Shown: piece by piece, positions 1 through 11,399 of the stretch
How the letters are laid out: each line of letters opens with the position of its first letter
Numbering within the stretch: the first letter of the stretch is position 1
Origin: Aedes albopictus
Lineage: Eukaryota; Arthropoda; Insecta; Diptera; Culicidae
Length of the DNA stretch: 64,000 nucleotides
Assembly (NCBI RefSeq): GCF_035046485.1
Contig: NC_085138.1
Span: 341,260,263-341,324,262 of the forward strand
Direction: 5' to 3'
Notes under the pieces: model-generated
The model's database searches: none
Told to the model about the DNA's origin: nothing
Seen by the model: only the letters and a program-made list of their open reading frames with translations
Translations under genes and position numbers: made by a program

Positions 1-770
1 GGAAGTTTTCTCCGGAGACCGTCGTAATAATGTTGGAAAATCTACGTTCACTTATATTATTCAACACCACACAATTGCAGCAAAATGCGACCGAGCAGAT
101 AGCGGTACAAACCTACCCCTAGAGGAATTTCAGAAGAGATCCCTGGGAGAATTTTCGAAGCAATTCGTAAAGGGTTTCGGAGGTACATCCTCGGAGACGT
201 TTTCGAAGGAATCCCCGAATGAATTTTTGAACTTTTTGGGATATTTATGCAAATAACGTTATTGTGTATGTTCAACCCAGCAGTCCCTCCGGCAATCCCT
301 TTGAGAATTGAGAATTCCCTTTGGTAATGCCTTCAGTAATTACCGTTATACCTCAATTTAGTGGACATTTCAATTTTCGAAATGTCTATAAAATCGAAGC
401 AACACTTTTATTTCATTTTTATTTAAATTGTATACCAATTGTACAATAACATATAAAAAACAGCATAAAAACTGAGTTTTCGATAAAAAAAAAAGTTTGG
501 AGTTTTGGGCATATATTAGAAATGCCCGCAAAATAACCTCTATCTCGCTGTAACGATCGAAATATTTTGTTTCCAAAAAAATGCATGGGTGATTCAATAG
601 CCAATATGTTGCCAATATCTCATGAATGATTGTCATCAAATTACCTATTTAAGATCTCTTTACTAGAGTATGTTACGGCTAAACATGTTTTCATAGTTCG
701 ATGAGTTTTTAGAATATTGTAGTTACACATTTCATAATTCGGAATTTTATAATTCGGATTTTCATCAAAT
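1..770. other. Unassigned AT-rich DNA with a short minisatellite scrap
   Basis: About 120-340 holds a few degenerate units of the GGAATTCC/CCTCCAGG minisatellite that dominates the window. The rest is AT-rich and shows no recognisable gene, RNA or element end. The open frames in it are short and of low complexity. Confidence 0.5.
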
Positions 771-794
771 TTGTTACTTGGTTCCCTCTGACTT

Positions 795-1790
795 AACGCC
801 GACCATATGTTCACTCAAGAAACGAATTTTCGATAGAAGGCTCGAAGAGTCGAGTCACATTATACCAATCAGCTCAGCTCAACGAATAGATGTATGCCTG
901 TGCGCAAAAAAAGTTCACTCACTTTTAAGGCACTTCTCATTGGCCGATTTAGCTCGGACCGAACCGGAATTTAACCGCATTGTTTGTTATTGAAAATAGT
1001 GCGGATCGGTGAAGGCGTACCGGATTTAAGGCCATTTCAGTGATCCGGACCAGCGGCGATAGAACTGGCCCCATCATACGAACTGAACCAAGCCCCATCA
1101 TACGACACATCAATTTGCGGCAATTTTAACATGATTGACGAATTTTGTGTAGAAATCAACATTGGAGACCAGAAATTCCACGATGTCGGTCCAAAATTCA
1201 AGATGACAATCTAATATTCAATATGGCGACTGTGTAATGGAGTTTTAGGCTCTAAATCCATGCAGTATGGAATATATTTGGTATGGAGAAGAAGCCTGGA
1301 GTTCAAAAATGGCTACCAGAATATCCAAGATGGCGGCTCCCAATTAAATATGGCGACTCAAAATTTAACATGGTTACTGTTAAATAGGGTTTTAGGCTCT
1401 AAAACCATGCAATATGGGTATATTTGGTATGGGGTAGAAGTTTACACTTCAGAAATGGCAAAATTGAATATGGCGGCTGTTTAATTGCGGTTTAGGCTCT
1501 CGGGTATCTGGTATCGGGAAGAAGTCAGGAGTCCAAAAATGGCGACCAGAATTTCCAAGATAGCGGTTTTAAATTCAAAATGGCGGCTTAAATTTTAGAT
1601 TCAGGCTTTTTAAAGAGTTTAGTTGAAAACATTAAAAGCCAGATAAACGATATGATATCTGGAGGCATGAAATGATTTTTTTGTTAAACGTATGAAAGTG
1701 TGATATTCATCAACATGCCACTTGAGTTCTGTTGAAATGTGTTTTCGAAGGCACGGAAAAGGTGCCATCGCCGCTAGGTGGTTTAATTAG
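795..1790 (-). mobile_element. Degenerate element 3 of the shared-end family
   Basis: The left end (around 801-900) matches the left end of the element at 49010, including ATATGTTCACT, the GATAGAAGG block, GTCGAGTCACAT and AGCTCAGCTC. The right end (about 1751-1790, GGTGCCATCGCCGCTAGGTGG) matches the other end of the family, seen at 51545-51580 and, inverted, at 10936-10970. The interior differs: it carries an array of ATGGCGAC/ATGGCGGC units instead of the ~150-bp units found in the two relatives. The terminal hairpin is worn away. No coding capacity is visible. Confidence 0.6.
1200..1600. repeat. ATGGCGGC/ATGGCGAC tandem array
   Basis: Imperfect direct repeats contain TTTTAGGCTCTAAA, CATGCAATATGG, AAAATGGCGACCAGAAT and CCAAGATGGCGGC. 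AAGATGGCGGC is exact at 1327-1337. The array fills the interior of the element at 795-1790. It resembles the array at 16081-16850, which carries the same words on the other strand. Confidence 0.75.
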
Positions 1791-3600
1791 GTTTCGTGTT
1801 TCTTTGGAATGGCTGAATAAACACTGGAAAACAATAATTTCCGAAGAAATGCTCAAAATTTTGTGGAAGAGATGCTCTCAAGATTTTTTTGCAATTGAAT
1901 TGAAAAATAATATGTTGTTTACTACACGAACATTTCATTGAATTAATAATGTAGTGCGAACTGGTTGAAAACAACTTGGACCACTTTTTTGTGACATTTT
2001 TGTAGTCATTTTGTTGATATTGTTTAATCTAAATATTGCTTACTTTGAAATTCCTTAGCTCAAAACATCAAATCAAGATTTCTCAAGATTCCTCATAGGG
2101 ATTATTTTAAAAATTGGCCCAGCGATGCAGAATGGCCGTAGGATGCGGGCCCTGAACTAAGTATTGATGGACATTTTTATTTTATAATACCGGTCTGTCG
2201 GGACACCGTGGTTACGTAGGATTGTCTTTAGTCAATAATGATAGTTTTCACTATAAATGCTTAGAGCGAGTTAGTAATGAAATTGCTTTGTATTCTGTAT
2301 TTGTACATGTGATTGTTTTCAAGCATCGTTATCAATATTGAAGTCGAACCTACAATACGCCTAACCTGAAATACACGTATTTATTTTTTTTTTTAATGAT
2401 ACAAGTTATCTTTCATTTATTGCTATAAGAAAACGCATGTATAATCTACTAAATCGATATGTTAAACATTGGACTACCATGACATGTAGGTATTGTTCAC
2501 CTGACTCCGACAAACGAAGAAAAACAGTTCTAAATTGAACTTAACGATCTCTGCGGGAAAAGCGATAAAACTACGTGAAGCGCCTGTAGAAGAGCAACAT
2601 TCATCCACCGCTAAGTCGAACGCAAAGTACCTATCTAAAGGAAATTCTTCGCCACTCTGTGACACTACTCTATACTGTGTTGTATCGTATCGCAGCCATC
2701 CCATCGCGTCATTCCGTCGTACCTAGTGCGTCGTCACCGTTTGCGTTCAAGTTTTATGTATTTTTAATGCACTATTTTATGGTCTCTCCTGTAGGCGATT
2801 TTCCACTTGCACGGTTGATGGCGGGCTACATAACGACCACGACTACGACAACGAGATACCTATGTTCGTTACACAGGATGCGGTGTCATTGTCTTCGGTC
2901 CTGAGTCGAAAGCGGGATGAAGACCGTCGGCGACGCTTAAGCGCTTTACATAACCCGGAAGTGGTTTATGGCTGCGTTTTACTACTACACACAGCCTATA
3001 CCTATAGAATAGATTGGTCTTTGGAGTGACTGGGCCGATGGAGGCACAGTTTTCAATGGACTACGAGTGAGTAAAGTTACACACTTGTCGCAGTCGGCGT
3101 CGTGACATGTTTTATGATGATGAACTTAATTGGGGAAATAGTTTAGTGCTCTAGCCGCCAGCCAGCCACCCAGCGGTGGGTCTACGGGCCTTATTGTCGA
3201 GCAAAAGGCGGCTCTAATTGGTTTTCAGAAATAGTTTTCTGTGTTTGTTTTATGGATTTGTGGCGATTATTATATATGATTTGAACGCTTTTTGACAATT
3301 ACTGTGCTACGGTTAGCATTAATCCCAAATACTGTCACAGTCGCCATGAGTTGTCATTGTCGAACACTAGGTATACTTCTGGTATCGTCCAAAACACTAC
3401 TACTGATTCAAAACAATGAGTTTTTAATCCTTCAACGCTTAATCTTATTTGAAACTCTATCATTCACTTCTCAATATGTTACATGATAGCTTAAGGTGCT
3501 AAAGCATGCTTTATTAAAATCCGAAGCAGCAAAAATGTTAGTCTGGAATGCACCCAGGAGCTGGCAAAATTGGGTTATCACTGTGCATGGGCGTAGGCAG
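1791..3600. other. Unassigned DNA
   Basis: Mixed-composition sequence with no recognisable domain, RNA gene or element end. The frames at 2474-2904 have no features I recognise. It could be unique intergenic or intronic DNA. Confidence 0.4.
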
Positions 3601-3619
3601 AGGAGGGTAGGAAGGGGCA

Positions 3620-6600
3620 TGTTTTTTTCGGGAATTTCTTCAAGAACTTCACTAGAGATAACTCCAATAATTCAATTTGGAATAATTCGAGGTATTTCCC
3701 AGGAAGGTCTTCCAGGAATCCTTTCAAAAAAATCTACTAGATTTCTCCTTATTTTTTTTATTTTGTGCAAACATTTATTTTGCGAATCTATCCAAAGAGT
3801 CCTGTAATTATTCGTCCAGAAATTATTGCAGACATGAATTTCTTCAGATTTTTTCTAGGTAATTCTACAGAAATTCTTCCAGGAATTTGTTAAGAAAACT
3901 TTCCTGGTATTTCCTAAGGAATTCCTCCTCATGGAGTTGCTTCCGGGATTCCTCATGAAGTTTCTTCAGGAATTCCTCCAAGAATTTCTTCAGGGAAATT
4001 CTCCGGGAATTTCTTCTGCGATTTTTTCAGGAACAAATCCAGGGATTATATTAAAAAATCCTCCAAGGGTTTCCCCAGGAACACTTTTTAGAATACCTTC
4101 AGGAACTTCCCCAGGAATCAATCCAGTACTTCCTCCAAGAAATGTTTATGGATTCTCTGAGATATTGCCCTTGATATAGCTTCTTCAGGAATTCCTCCAG
4201 GGGTTTCTCCAGGAACTGCTGCAGGGATTCTTCAAGGAGTTTTTCCACGAGCACTTCTGAGGATTCCTTTAGGATTTCTCTAGGATCTGCGAATTCTTTA
4301 GGAATTCTTCCTGGGATTCCTCCAGGAATTCCTCCAGAAACTCCTTCAGGGATTCCTACAGGAATTCTGCCAGGGATTCCTCTCGCAATTTCTACAGGAA
4401 TTTATCCAAGTGTTCTTCAAGGGATTATTTCAAGGATTTTCCATAGATTTCTAAGGAAATTCCTTCAGGGATTCCATTAGGAATTCCGCCAAAGATTTCT
4501 CCAGGAATAATTGCAGGAACTGCTCCAATAATTTCTCCAGGAATTTTCCTGGACATTCTTCCAGGTATTTATCCGGAGATTCCTTCTTGGATTCTTACAG
4601 AGATTCCTCTAGGAGCTCAGCGATTCCTTTGGGAATTCCTCCAGATATTTCTCCAGGAACTCCTCCACGAGTTCTTCCAAGAGTTCTTCCAGGAGTTCCC
4701 CAGAAGTTCTTCCATGAATTTCTCCAGGAAATCCGTTAAGTATTCCTTAAGAAATTCTTCCAGGATTTTCTCTAGGAATAGCTTTTGAAATTTTCAGTCA
4801 TCCCTCCAAGAATGCAGAGATTCCTCCAGGAATTACCCTAATAATACCTTCAGAAACTGCTTCAGAGATTCCTCCAGGGATTGCTCCACGAATTCTCCAA
4901 GGATTCCTCCAGAGATTCCTCCATGGATTATTTTGAGGATTTTTCCAGCAATTCCTCCAGTAATTCTTCCAAAAAATTCTCAAGGGATTCTTTTATATGA
5001 AATTTCTCCAGGGATTTCTCCCAGAAATCCTCTCAAGATTCCTCCAGGAATTCCTTCAGGGATTCTATCAGTAACTCCCACAGGAATACTTACAGGAATA
5101 CCTCCAGGTTTCTATCCAGGAATTTCTTCGGGAACTCCTCCAAGAATTACCCCAGGATGTTTTAGAAATTCCTCCAGGAATTTCTCCAGGAATTGATCCA
5201 GGACATCCTTCAAAAACTATGTCAGTAATTCCTCTAGGAATTCTTCCAGGAATTTCTTCAGGAATACCTTCAGGAATTTTTCAAAGATTCCTCCAGGCAT
5301 TCCTTCAGGAATTCCTCTAGAGATTTCTCCACGAATTTCTCCAGGGATCCAGGGAATACCCCAAGGATTCCTTCCGCAAATCCTTCAAAGATTCATCCAG
5401 CAAATCCTTCAGGAATTCCTCCAAGGATTATTCCAGGAAAACCTCTTGAATTTTATCAAGGAATTTTTTACGAATTTGTTTTTTTGGATTCCTCCCTGAA
5501 TTCCTCTGGAGGTTTCTCCAGTAATTACCATAGGATTGTTTTATGAAATCTTCCAGGAATTTCTCCAGGAATTGATCCAGGACATCCTTCAGAAATTATG
5601 TCAGTAATTGCTCTAGGAATTTCTTCGGGAAATCCTCAGAAAATTCCTTCAAAAATTCTTCCAGGAATTTCTTTAGAAATACCTTCAGGATTTTTTCAGA
5701 GATTCCTCCAGATATTCTTCCAGAGATTTTTTTTTGCGAATTTCTCTAGGGATTTCCCAGGGGTTCCTCCAGGAAATCCTTCGTAGATTCCTCCAGGAAT
5801 TCCTCCAAGGATTCTTCCAGGAATTCCACCTGGAATTTATCAAGGTTTCTTTTAGAATTTTCCTTTCAGAATTCCTTTGTAAATTTCTTCAGAGATTGCT
5901 CCAATAATTCATCTAGGAATTTGTCCAGAAGTTCCTCTTCTAGAGATTTTGCCAGAAATTGCTGCAGGGATTTCTCCAAGAACTCCTCCAAGAATTTCTC
6001 CAGAAATTCCTCCAAGGATTCCTTCAGAAATTTCTCTAGGGATTTCTCCCAGAAGTCATCCAGGTGTTCCTCCAGGTATACTTCCAGAAATTTCTCCAGG
6101 AACTTCTACGGGAATTCCTTCAGGAATTCTACAGAACTTCCTCCACGCATTCCTGTAGGAATTCTTCCAGGGATTTTCATCCTGGAATTTCTCCAGGGAT
6201 TTATCCAGCAATTCTTCCAGGGATTACTCCAAGGAATTATTCCAACGATTGCTTCAGGAATTCCTCAAGTCATTCCAGGGATGTATCCAAGAAAATCTCC
6301 AAGATTACCTGAAGATCTCTGAATTACTTCAAGCATTTCTAGAGGAATTCCTACTGCGAACTGTATTGGAAGATAATTTTAAAAGGATGCATACATGAAC
6401 TAGGAAATTATCCAAGGATTCTTTCAGGTAATCCTCTAGCAGTTTCTTCAGAAGTTAACTCAGGGATTCCTTCAGGAATTCTCACAACAAGCGAGACAAT
6501 AATTCCTCCAGAGATTCTTCGCATTTCATAAAAGAGTCACGACAGCCCAGATTTTGGTTGCGCAGAAATCACTGTGACTTGCTTTAACCCTAGGCTCACC

Positions 6601-6830
6601 ATGATAGCGTAGTGCACGCTCAGCAAGCCTGTCTGGGTCATGTTGACCCCAGGATTCTTTCAGGTAATCCTCTAGCAGTTTCTTCAGAAGTTAACTCAGG
6701 CATTCCCTCAGGAATTCTCACAGGGTATCTCGAGGTTTTCCTCCAGTGATAGTTTTAGGGCTTTTACGAGAATACGAGAATAAAATTCTTCCAAGGATCC
6801 TTCCGGGAATACGTCAATTGACATTTCTAT
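3620..6830 (+). repeat. 12/24-bp TTCCTCCAGGAA minisatellite, block 1
   Basis: Degenerate tandem units of TTCCTCCAGGAATT and TTCCAGGGATT run almost without a break. Longer repeats are layered on top: about 130 bp near 5165-5290 recurs near 5547-5700, for example AATTGATCCAGGACATCC at 5191 and 5570. The unit length is divisible by three, so frames stay open and read as Pro/Gly/Ile/Ser-rich peptides. These are not genes. Confidence 0.9.
6412..6720. repeat. ~70-bp direct repeats flanking ~170 bp of unrelated sequence
   Basis: The segment starting GGATTCTTTCAGGTAATCC near 6416 is repeated near 6653 with very few changes, through GGAATTCTCACA. Between them (about 6484-6650) lies non-satellite DNA that includes CTGTCTGGGTCATGTTGACCC. 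Either an insertion was followed by local duplication, or one higher-order unit was captured twice. Confidence 0.75.
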
Positions 6831-6880
6831 AGGGTTGTGCTCTGAGATAAAAATTTGCAACATACATATGTGTATATTGG

Positions 6881-7135
6881 GGTCTCCAGCTAGCCTAGTA
6901 GTTAAGTCTATGGATCGCCAATCCGGACACGGCGGGTTCGATTCCCGTTCCGGTCGGGAAAAATTTCTCGACTCCCTGGGCGCAGTGTATCATTGTACTT
7001 GCTACACAATGTACAAATTCATGAAATGGCAGGCAAAGAAAGCCCTTCAATTAATAACTGTGGAAGTGCTCTTAGAACAGTTGAAGAGAGGCAAGCCAAG
7101 TTCCAATGCGAACGTCGAGCCATAAAAAAGAACAA
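6881..7135 (+). mobile_element. tRNA-derived SINE (Feilai-like)
   Basis: The head has an internal RNA polymerase III promoter: box A TAGCCTAGTAG at 6891-6901 and box B GGTTCGATTCC at 6935-6945. Box A and box B are 33 bp apart, as in a tRNA. The body that follows (GTGTATCATTGTACTTGC, then TGTGGAAGTGCTCTTAGAACA and GCAAGCCAAGTTCC) is not tRNA. I recognise it as the body of the Feilai SINE of Aedes mosquitoes. That family name is from memory; the tRNA-like head is directly visible. No clear target duplication was found. Confidence 0.8.
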
Positions 7136-7435
7136 TATGAGTATATAAAACAATATTCAGGGAGATTCCGGCAAGGATGTACTCGGAACAATACAACTGA
7201 AGGTGTATTTTCAGAGGAATAGAAATCCAGGACAGTTCAAGCTTGATTCCGCTCCAAGCTTGAGTAAATAAAAATCCAAAATCTTCCCGAATTTGTCCAC
7301 CGCTACCAGCATCACGTTGATTTGTGTAGAACAGACGAGCTTTTTCAACGTATTGTACAAAATACAACAGCGTGATTGCCGAAGGGTTAAATAATGCTTT
7401 TAGAATATAATGTTAATACTCAATTTCATCGCAGT
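7136..7435. other. Unassigned DNA
   Basis: No gene, RNA or repeat end is recognisable here. The open frame running leftward from 7367 overlaps the SINE tail and has no known domain. Confidence 0.4.
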
Positions 7436-7620
7436 GGAGCGGACCTGGTGTGATGGTCAGTGTTGCGAAATGAGCGAGTACTCACACAATTAGTCAAACT
7501 CACGAGTGAGTATGAGCAGTACACCTTAAACTCACCGTGAGTATTACTCACATTTGAGTAAGCGCTGTACAACTCATACTCACTCGTGAGTATTGACGTG
7601 CACATACTCACTCACGAGTA
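7436..7620. mobile_element. SINE head fragment joined to ACTCAC/GTGAGT palindromic element (copy 1)
   Basis: GGACCTGGTGTGATGGTCAG (about 7440-7460) is the first ~20 bp of the SINE found complete at 18534. It stops abruptly and TGTTGCGAAA begins. About 150 bp follow that are packed with ACTCAC and GTGAGT in both orientations, such as CTCACCGTGAGT and ACTCACTCGTGAGT. The element at 18370-18533 has the same end word, TTTCGCAACA, on the opposite strand, and also abuts a SINE head. Confidence 0.65.
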
Positions 7621-7624
7621 TGCT

Positions 7625-8460
7625 TTACTCATATTCATACGGTAATCTAAAATTTATCTAAAGGCTTGGAATCCTATCAAACATTAAAATGGTATGTTTT
7701 ATTGGGGCGAATGTATTGAATCAGTAGACAAGGTTGCTTGTCAATAATTCTATTGTTATTTTATTTATTCTAGTGAATTGCAACTTACTGCTAGTTCTAA
7801 GCGCTAGTTCTAGGCGGTCCTGAAGAGGTCCCCTTTGAGCCCAACATCTCAACGTGAGGGCTTTTGTTTGAACACCTCTTGTAGACAGAGATCAATCCCC
7901 TGGAATGGCTGTCATCCACATAACTGGCGTGAAGCCAAAAATTTTGCGCGGGACGTGGTGCAGATTTGAATGGGCAGTTGAATTAAGCTGAAAACAGTGA
8001 TTTTTTTCTGTTAGTGCAGGCGTGACATTCACATATAATTGAGTTAAGCATTGTTTTAAATGGACGAAATGTATTTTCATGCTTGTGCGTCTTGTAAATT
8101 TAACAAAAAACGCTAATCGCATTGAACAAATGTGTAAACGATCGTTTCTCAAATGCACGATAATTTGTACGACGAAGTTCGCTTCCGCACGTAGCAGATT
8201 AAAAGGCAGGCTGAAATTTCTTAAACGAGCCCGTGACACCCCACCAAAGGCGGCGGCTTCAAGAATTAACGCTTTCTACAGGGGGTTGGCAGAGATAGCA
8301 ATTAAGAAAAAGTAATTTTACGGAATCGTGTGGTATGCTCGATTGGTAGCCGATTTGACAGTTCGATAGCAGCAGACTAGCATTTAATGACCTGCTGTAA
8401 AGGCGCATATAGTGCTGAATTAATGCCATTTTAGCTGCTTATTGGTTACCTGAGTGTGAT
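7625..8460. other. Unassigned DNA
   Basis: AT-rich sequence without recognisable coding potential. The frames at 7892-8315 lie on both strands and match no family I know. Confidence 0.4.
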
Positions 8461-9285
8461 TACTGGCCATTAGTATGGGACAAATATCAAATCCTCGCTC
8501 CAGTCGACTTTTTAGATCCCATTTAGGTCCCATATGAACTGTGCAAAATTTCAGCGCAATCGGTGAAACTATAATTTAGCGCAAGTGGTTCAAAGTTTCC
8601 ATATGATTTACTATGGGAAGAGTTACACTTTCAGATAAAAAATCCCAGAGGTCGTTCCTTGTCTCCTTAATTCAAATCGATCAATGTTTCCTGTAGAAAA
8701 ATCAATTATGAAACTTTCCTTCGAAGACCACAAAACAATTGGATGCTTGTGGAAAAAGTTATTGATTTATTACCGATTAGTGATCCAACAAACGGCTTTT
8801 TATTTTATTTTATCAGCAGCACTGCTGCTGCCGTTGTTGCATGGGGTGGCGGGTGGCATCACCACCCCCAGAAACAGCAGCAGCCCAGGCAGCAGCTACA
8901 GTGCTGCTAATAAAACAAAACAAAAAGCCGTTCATTGGAACACTAATCGGTAATAAATCAATAACTTTTTCCACAAGCATCCAATTGTTTTGCGGTCTTC
9001 GAAGGAAAGTTTTATAATTGATTTTTCTACAAGAAACATTGATCGATTTGAATTAAGGGGACGAGGGACGACCTGTGGGATTTTTTATCTGAAAGTGTAA
9101 CTTTTCCCATAGTAAATCCTATGAAAACTTTGAACCGCTTGCGCTAAATTATAGTTTCACCGATTGCGCTGAAATTTTGTACAGTTCATATGGGACCTAA
9201 ATGGGATCTTAAAAGTCGACTGGAGCGACGATTTATTTTTTTCCATACAAGCGTGTACCATACTACTGGCCATGTTACTGGTAGT
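8461..9285. mobile_element. Long fold-back (hairpin) element F1 with CAG-rich tip
   Basis: The left arm from about 8495 (TCGCTCCAGTCGAC) is the reverse complement of the right arm ending at 9228 (GTCGACTGGAGCGA). High similarity runs inward for some 350 bp and weaker similarity runs outward to TACTGGCCAT at 8461 and ATGGCCAGTA at the far end. The centre is near 8861. The tip (about 8815-8905) holds CAGCAG-rich arms around GGGGTGG...CCACCCC. Transcribed, it would form one long hairpin. No transposase is present, so it is a non-autonomous fold-back element. Frames within it are artefacts. Confidence 0.85.
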
Positions 9286-9681
9286 AATTTGCTCGGCAGT
9301 TTTTTTTTTCTTTTTAGGTTCGAGGCTCATATAATTAGGGTGGTCCAACTTTATATGAAAAAAAAACACTAAGACTTGAAAAAGCTCATGAGATTCCTTC
9401 AGAATTTGTTCTTTTTGTCACCCATAAGTTCCAATAAAGTTTTGTTCCAATTCTATCAAGTCTAAGCACTTTTTTATGAAACATCCAGCAATTTGTGCTG
9501 ATAGGGCACAAAGTTGTACCGGTTTCTAGCAAAAAATTGCTTAAACATCAACAATTCGTTTTGTTGGTTTTTGCTTTGCTGGGTGCGTTTAGTGTGTAAG
9601 TTTCATGTTCGAAAGTAGAGCACTCAAGTAAATTTACTATTTTTTGTAAATTTTAAATTACAAACTGATCAAGTATTAAGT

Positions 9682-10622
9682 ACCGTCGTCGGGGGTGAGA
9701 ATGGGTCAAAAAAGGTTACTCAAAAATTGTTTGTTAAATAACAAATGCAATTGAAGTCGGAATAACTTTTTATTTGGTATATATACTAGCGTGGGACTCA
9801 AAGAGACTTTTTACTCCTGTACACTTTTTGAGTTCCATTTTGGCCCCATATCAACTGTGCAAAATTTCAGCTCGATCGGAGAAACTATATTTTAGCGCCA
9901 GCTATTTTAAGTTTTCATACGATTTAGTATGGGGAAAATCATTTTTTCAAAGAAAAATCGCCACAGGTTACCCCTTAAGCCCTAAAAATAAATCGATGAA
10001 TGATTTCTGTTGGAAATTTTACAAGGAATCAACCCTACGAAGACCGCAAAGCGATCCAAGGCATGTGGAAAAAGTTGTTGACTGAAAACCGAATGACATG
10101 CAAACGCTGTTTAACATGTAATGAATAACAATAAATAATAAAATCTCGTCATTTTATCGATCGGGTGAGGCCTAATAACTTTTTCAACAAACGTCGCATC
10201 GATTTGCTGTCTTCGGAGGTCTGAATCCTAGTAAAGTATTCTACAGAAATCATTCATCGACTTATTTTTAAGGATCTAGGGGTGACTCCTAGCGATTTTT
10301 ATTTGCAGGAGTAAATTTTCCCCATAGTAAATCGTATGAAAAACTAATAATGGCGGGCGCTAAAATATAGTTTTTCCGATCGATCTGAAATTTTGCACAG
10401 TTGGTGTGGGACCAAAGTGAAACTTAAAAAGTATACAGGAACTTGAGTTTTCCATTTTTTCTATATTTTCCCATATAAACCGTGTACCAGGCTAATATAT
10501 ACTCTTCTATGTGGTTATAATAGTTTGGCAAGAAAGTATCACATTACATGAATTGCTTACTAAACTACAAATGATTGGAAATTGACCCAATCTTACCCCT
10601 TAGAGGGGGTGAGAATGGGTCA
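9682..10622. mobile_element. Element with GGGGTGAGAATGGGTCAA ends enclosing fold-back F2
   Basis: ACCGTCGTCGGGGGTGAG starts at 9682. The inverted form TTGACCCAATCTTACCCC lies at about 10578-10595 and is followed at once by GGGGGTGAGAATGGGTCAA, making a near-palindrome at 10578-10622. Inside (about 9775-10505) is a second fold-back hairpin related to F1: both carry TGTGCAAAATTTCAGC and an ATTTAGTATGGG/ATTTACTATGGG segment. The arms centre near 10128 and are more diverged than those of F1. No coding capacity. Confidence 0.65.
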
Positions 10623-10624
10623 AA

Positions 10625-10935
10625 GTATTCGAAATCGCCTATCTAAGAATATAAATTAATTTTATTGATCATATCTAGCAAACCTACTTAAAATACAATG
10701 TAACCATGACGAATAAAAACTTAGGTAATTTTAAGAAATGATTAATCCATCTAAAAGGGCTAATAACTATGTACAACCAAAGAAATGGTTGAAATTTGAT
10801 AAAATAACGTTTGTATGTTATATCGCCATTTTTATCTACCACAATCATCTTTATTTAAAATTTCAACATCCATGAGAGGAGAGGGGGTTACAATGTGCGA
10901 GGGGCGCATTGAAAGATTGATTGAAAAAAACCCAA
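10625..10935. other. Unassigned AT-rich DNA
   Basis: Nothing recognisable between the GGGTCAA element and the start of the next element at 10936. Confidence 0.4.
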
Positions 10936-11399
10936 ATTAATCCACCTAGAGGTGATGGTGCCTTTCTCGTCGTATATGGTCTCACAATCTTTCCGTCGAC
11001 GTGAGTCAACGTGTTCCTGAATCCTGATATTTTTTTAAGAAAAACAAGAATTTTATCAAAGCCATCATTGAATTGACTTAAAACTTATTGTGGCACATAC
11101 TCCGACGTTGTGTTCAGCGTAAAAACAGAGCTGAATAATATCAGATTTCTCACAGTTGACTGCTTGAGTACCTTCACTAATATTGGGAGCTGATCAATAT
11201 CAAGACGATACTAACAAGCTAAGATATAACCTTTTACACATTCACAGATCACTTTGCGGCCTTCGATAAAGTTTTTTCTGCACATTCTAGGTTATATTTT
11301 ATTGACCGTTAAAAACAAGAACGTAGTGAGTATAGTGAGACGTCTGTTTGTATGTGGGTTTAATATGTCAAGATTTTGTTCTTTTACACATATTTATCG

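Noticed and set aside
4300..5300. A CRISPR-like array in the regular 24-bp repeats
   Set aside because: There are no unique spacers, the units are degenerate and contiguous, and the genome is an insect's.
6881..6960. A functional tRNA gene
   Set aside because: Boxes A and B are present, but the acceptor and anticodon stems do not close and a non-tRNA SINE body follows.
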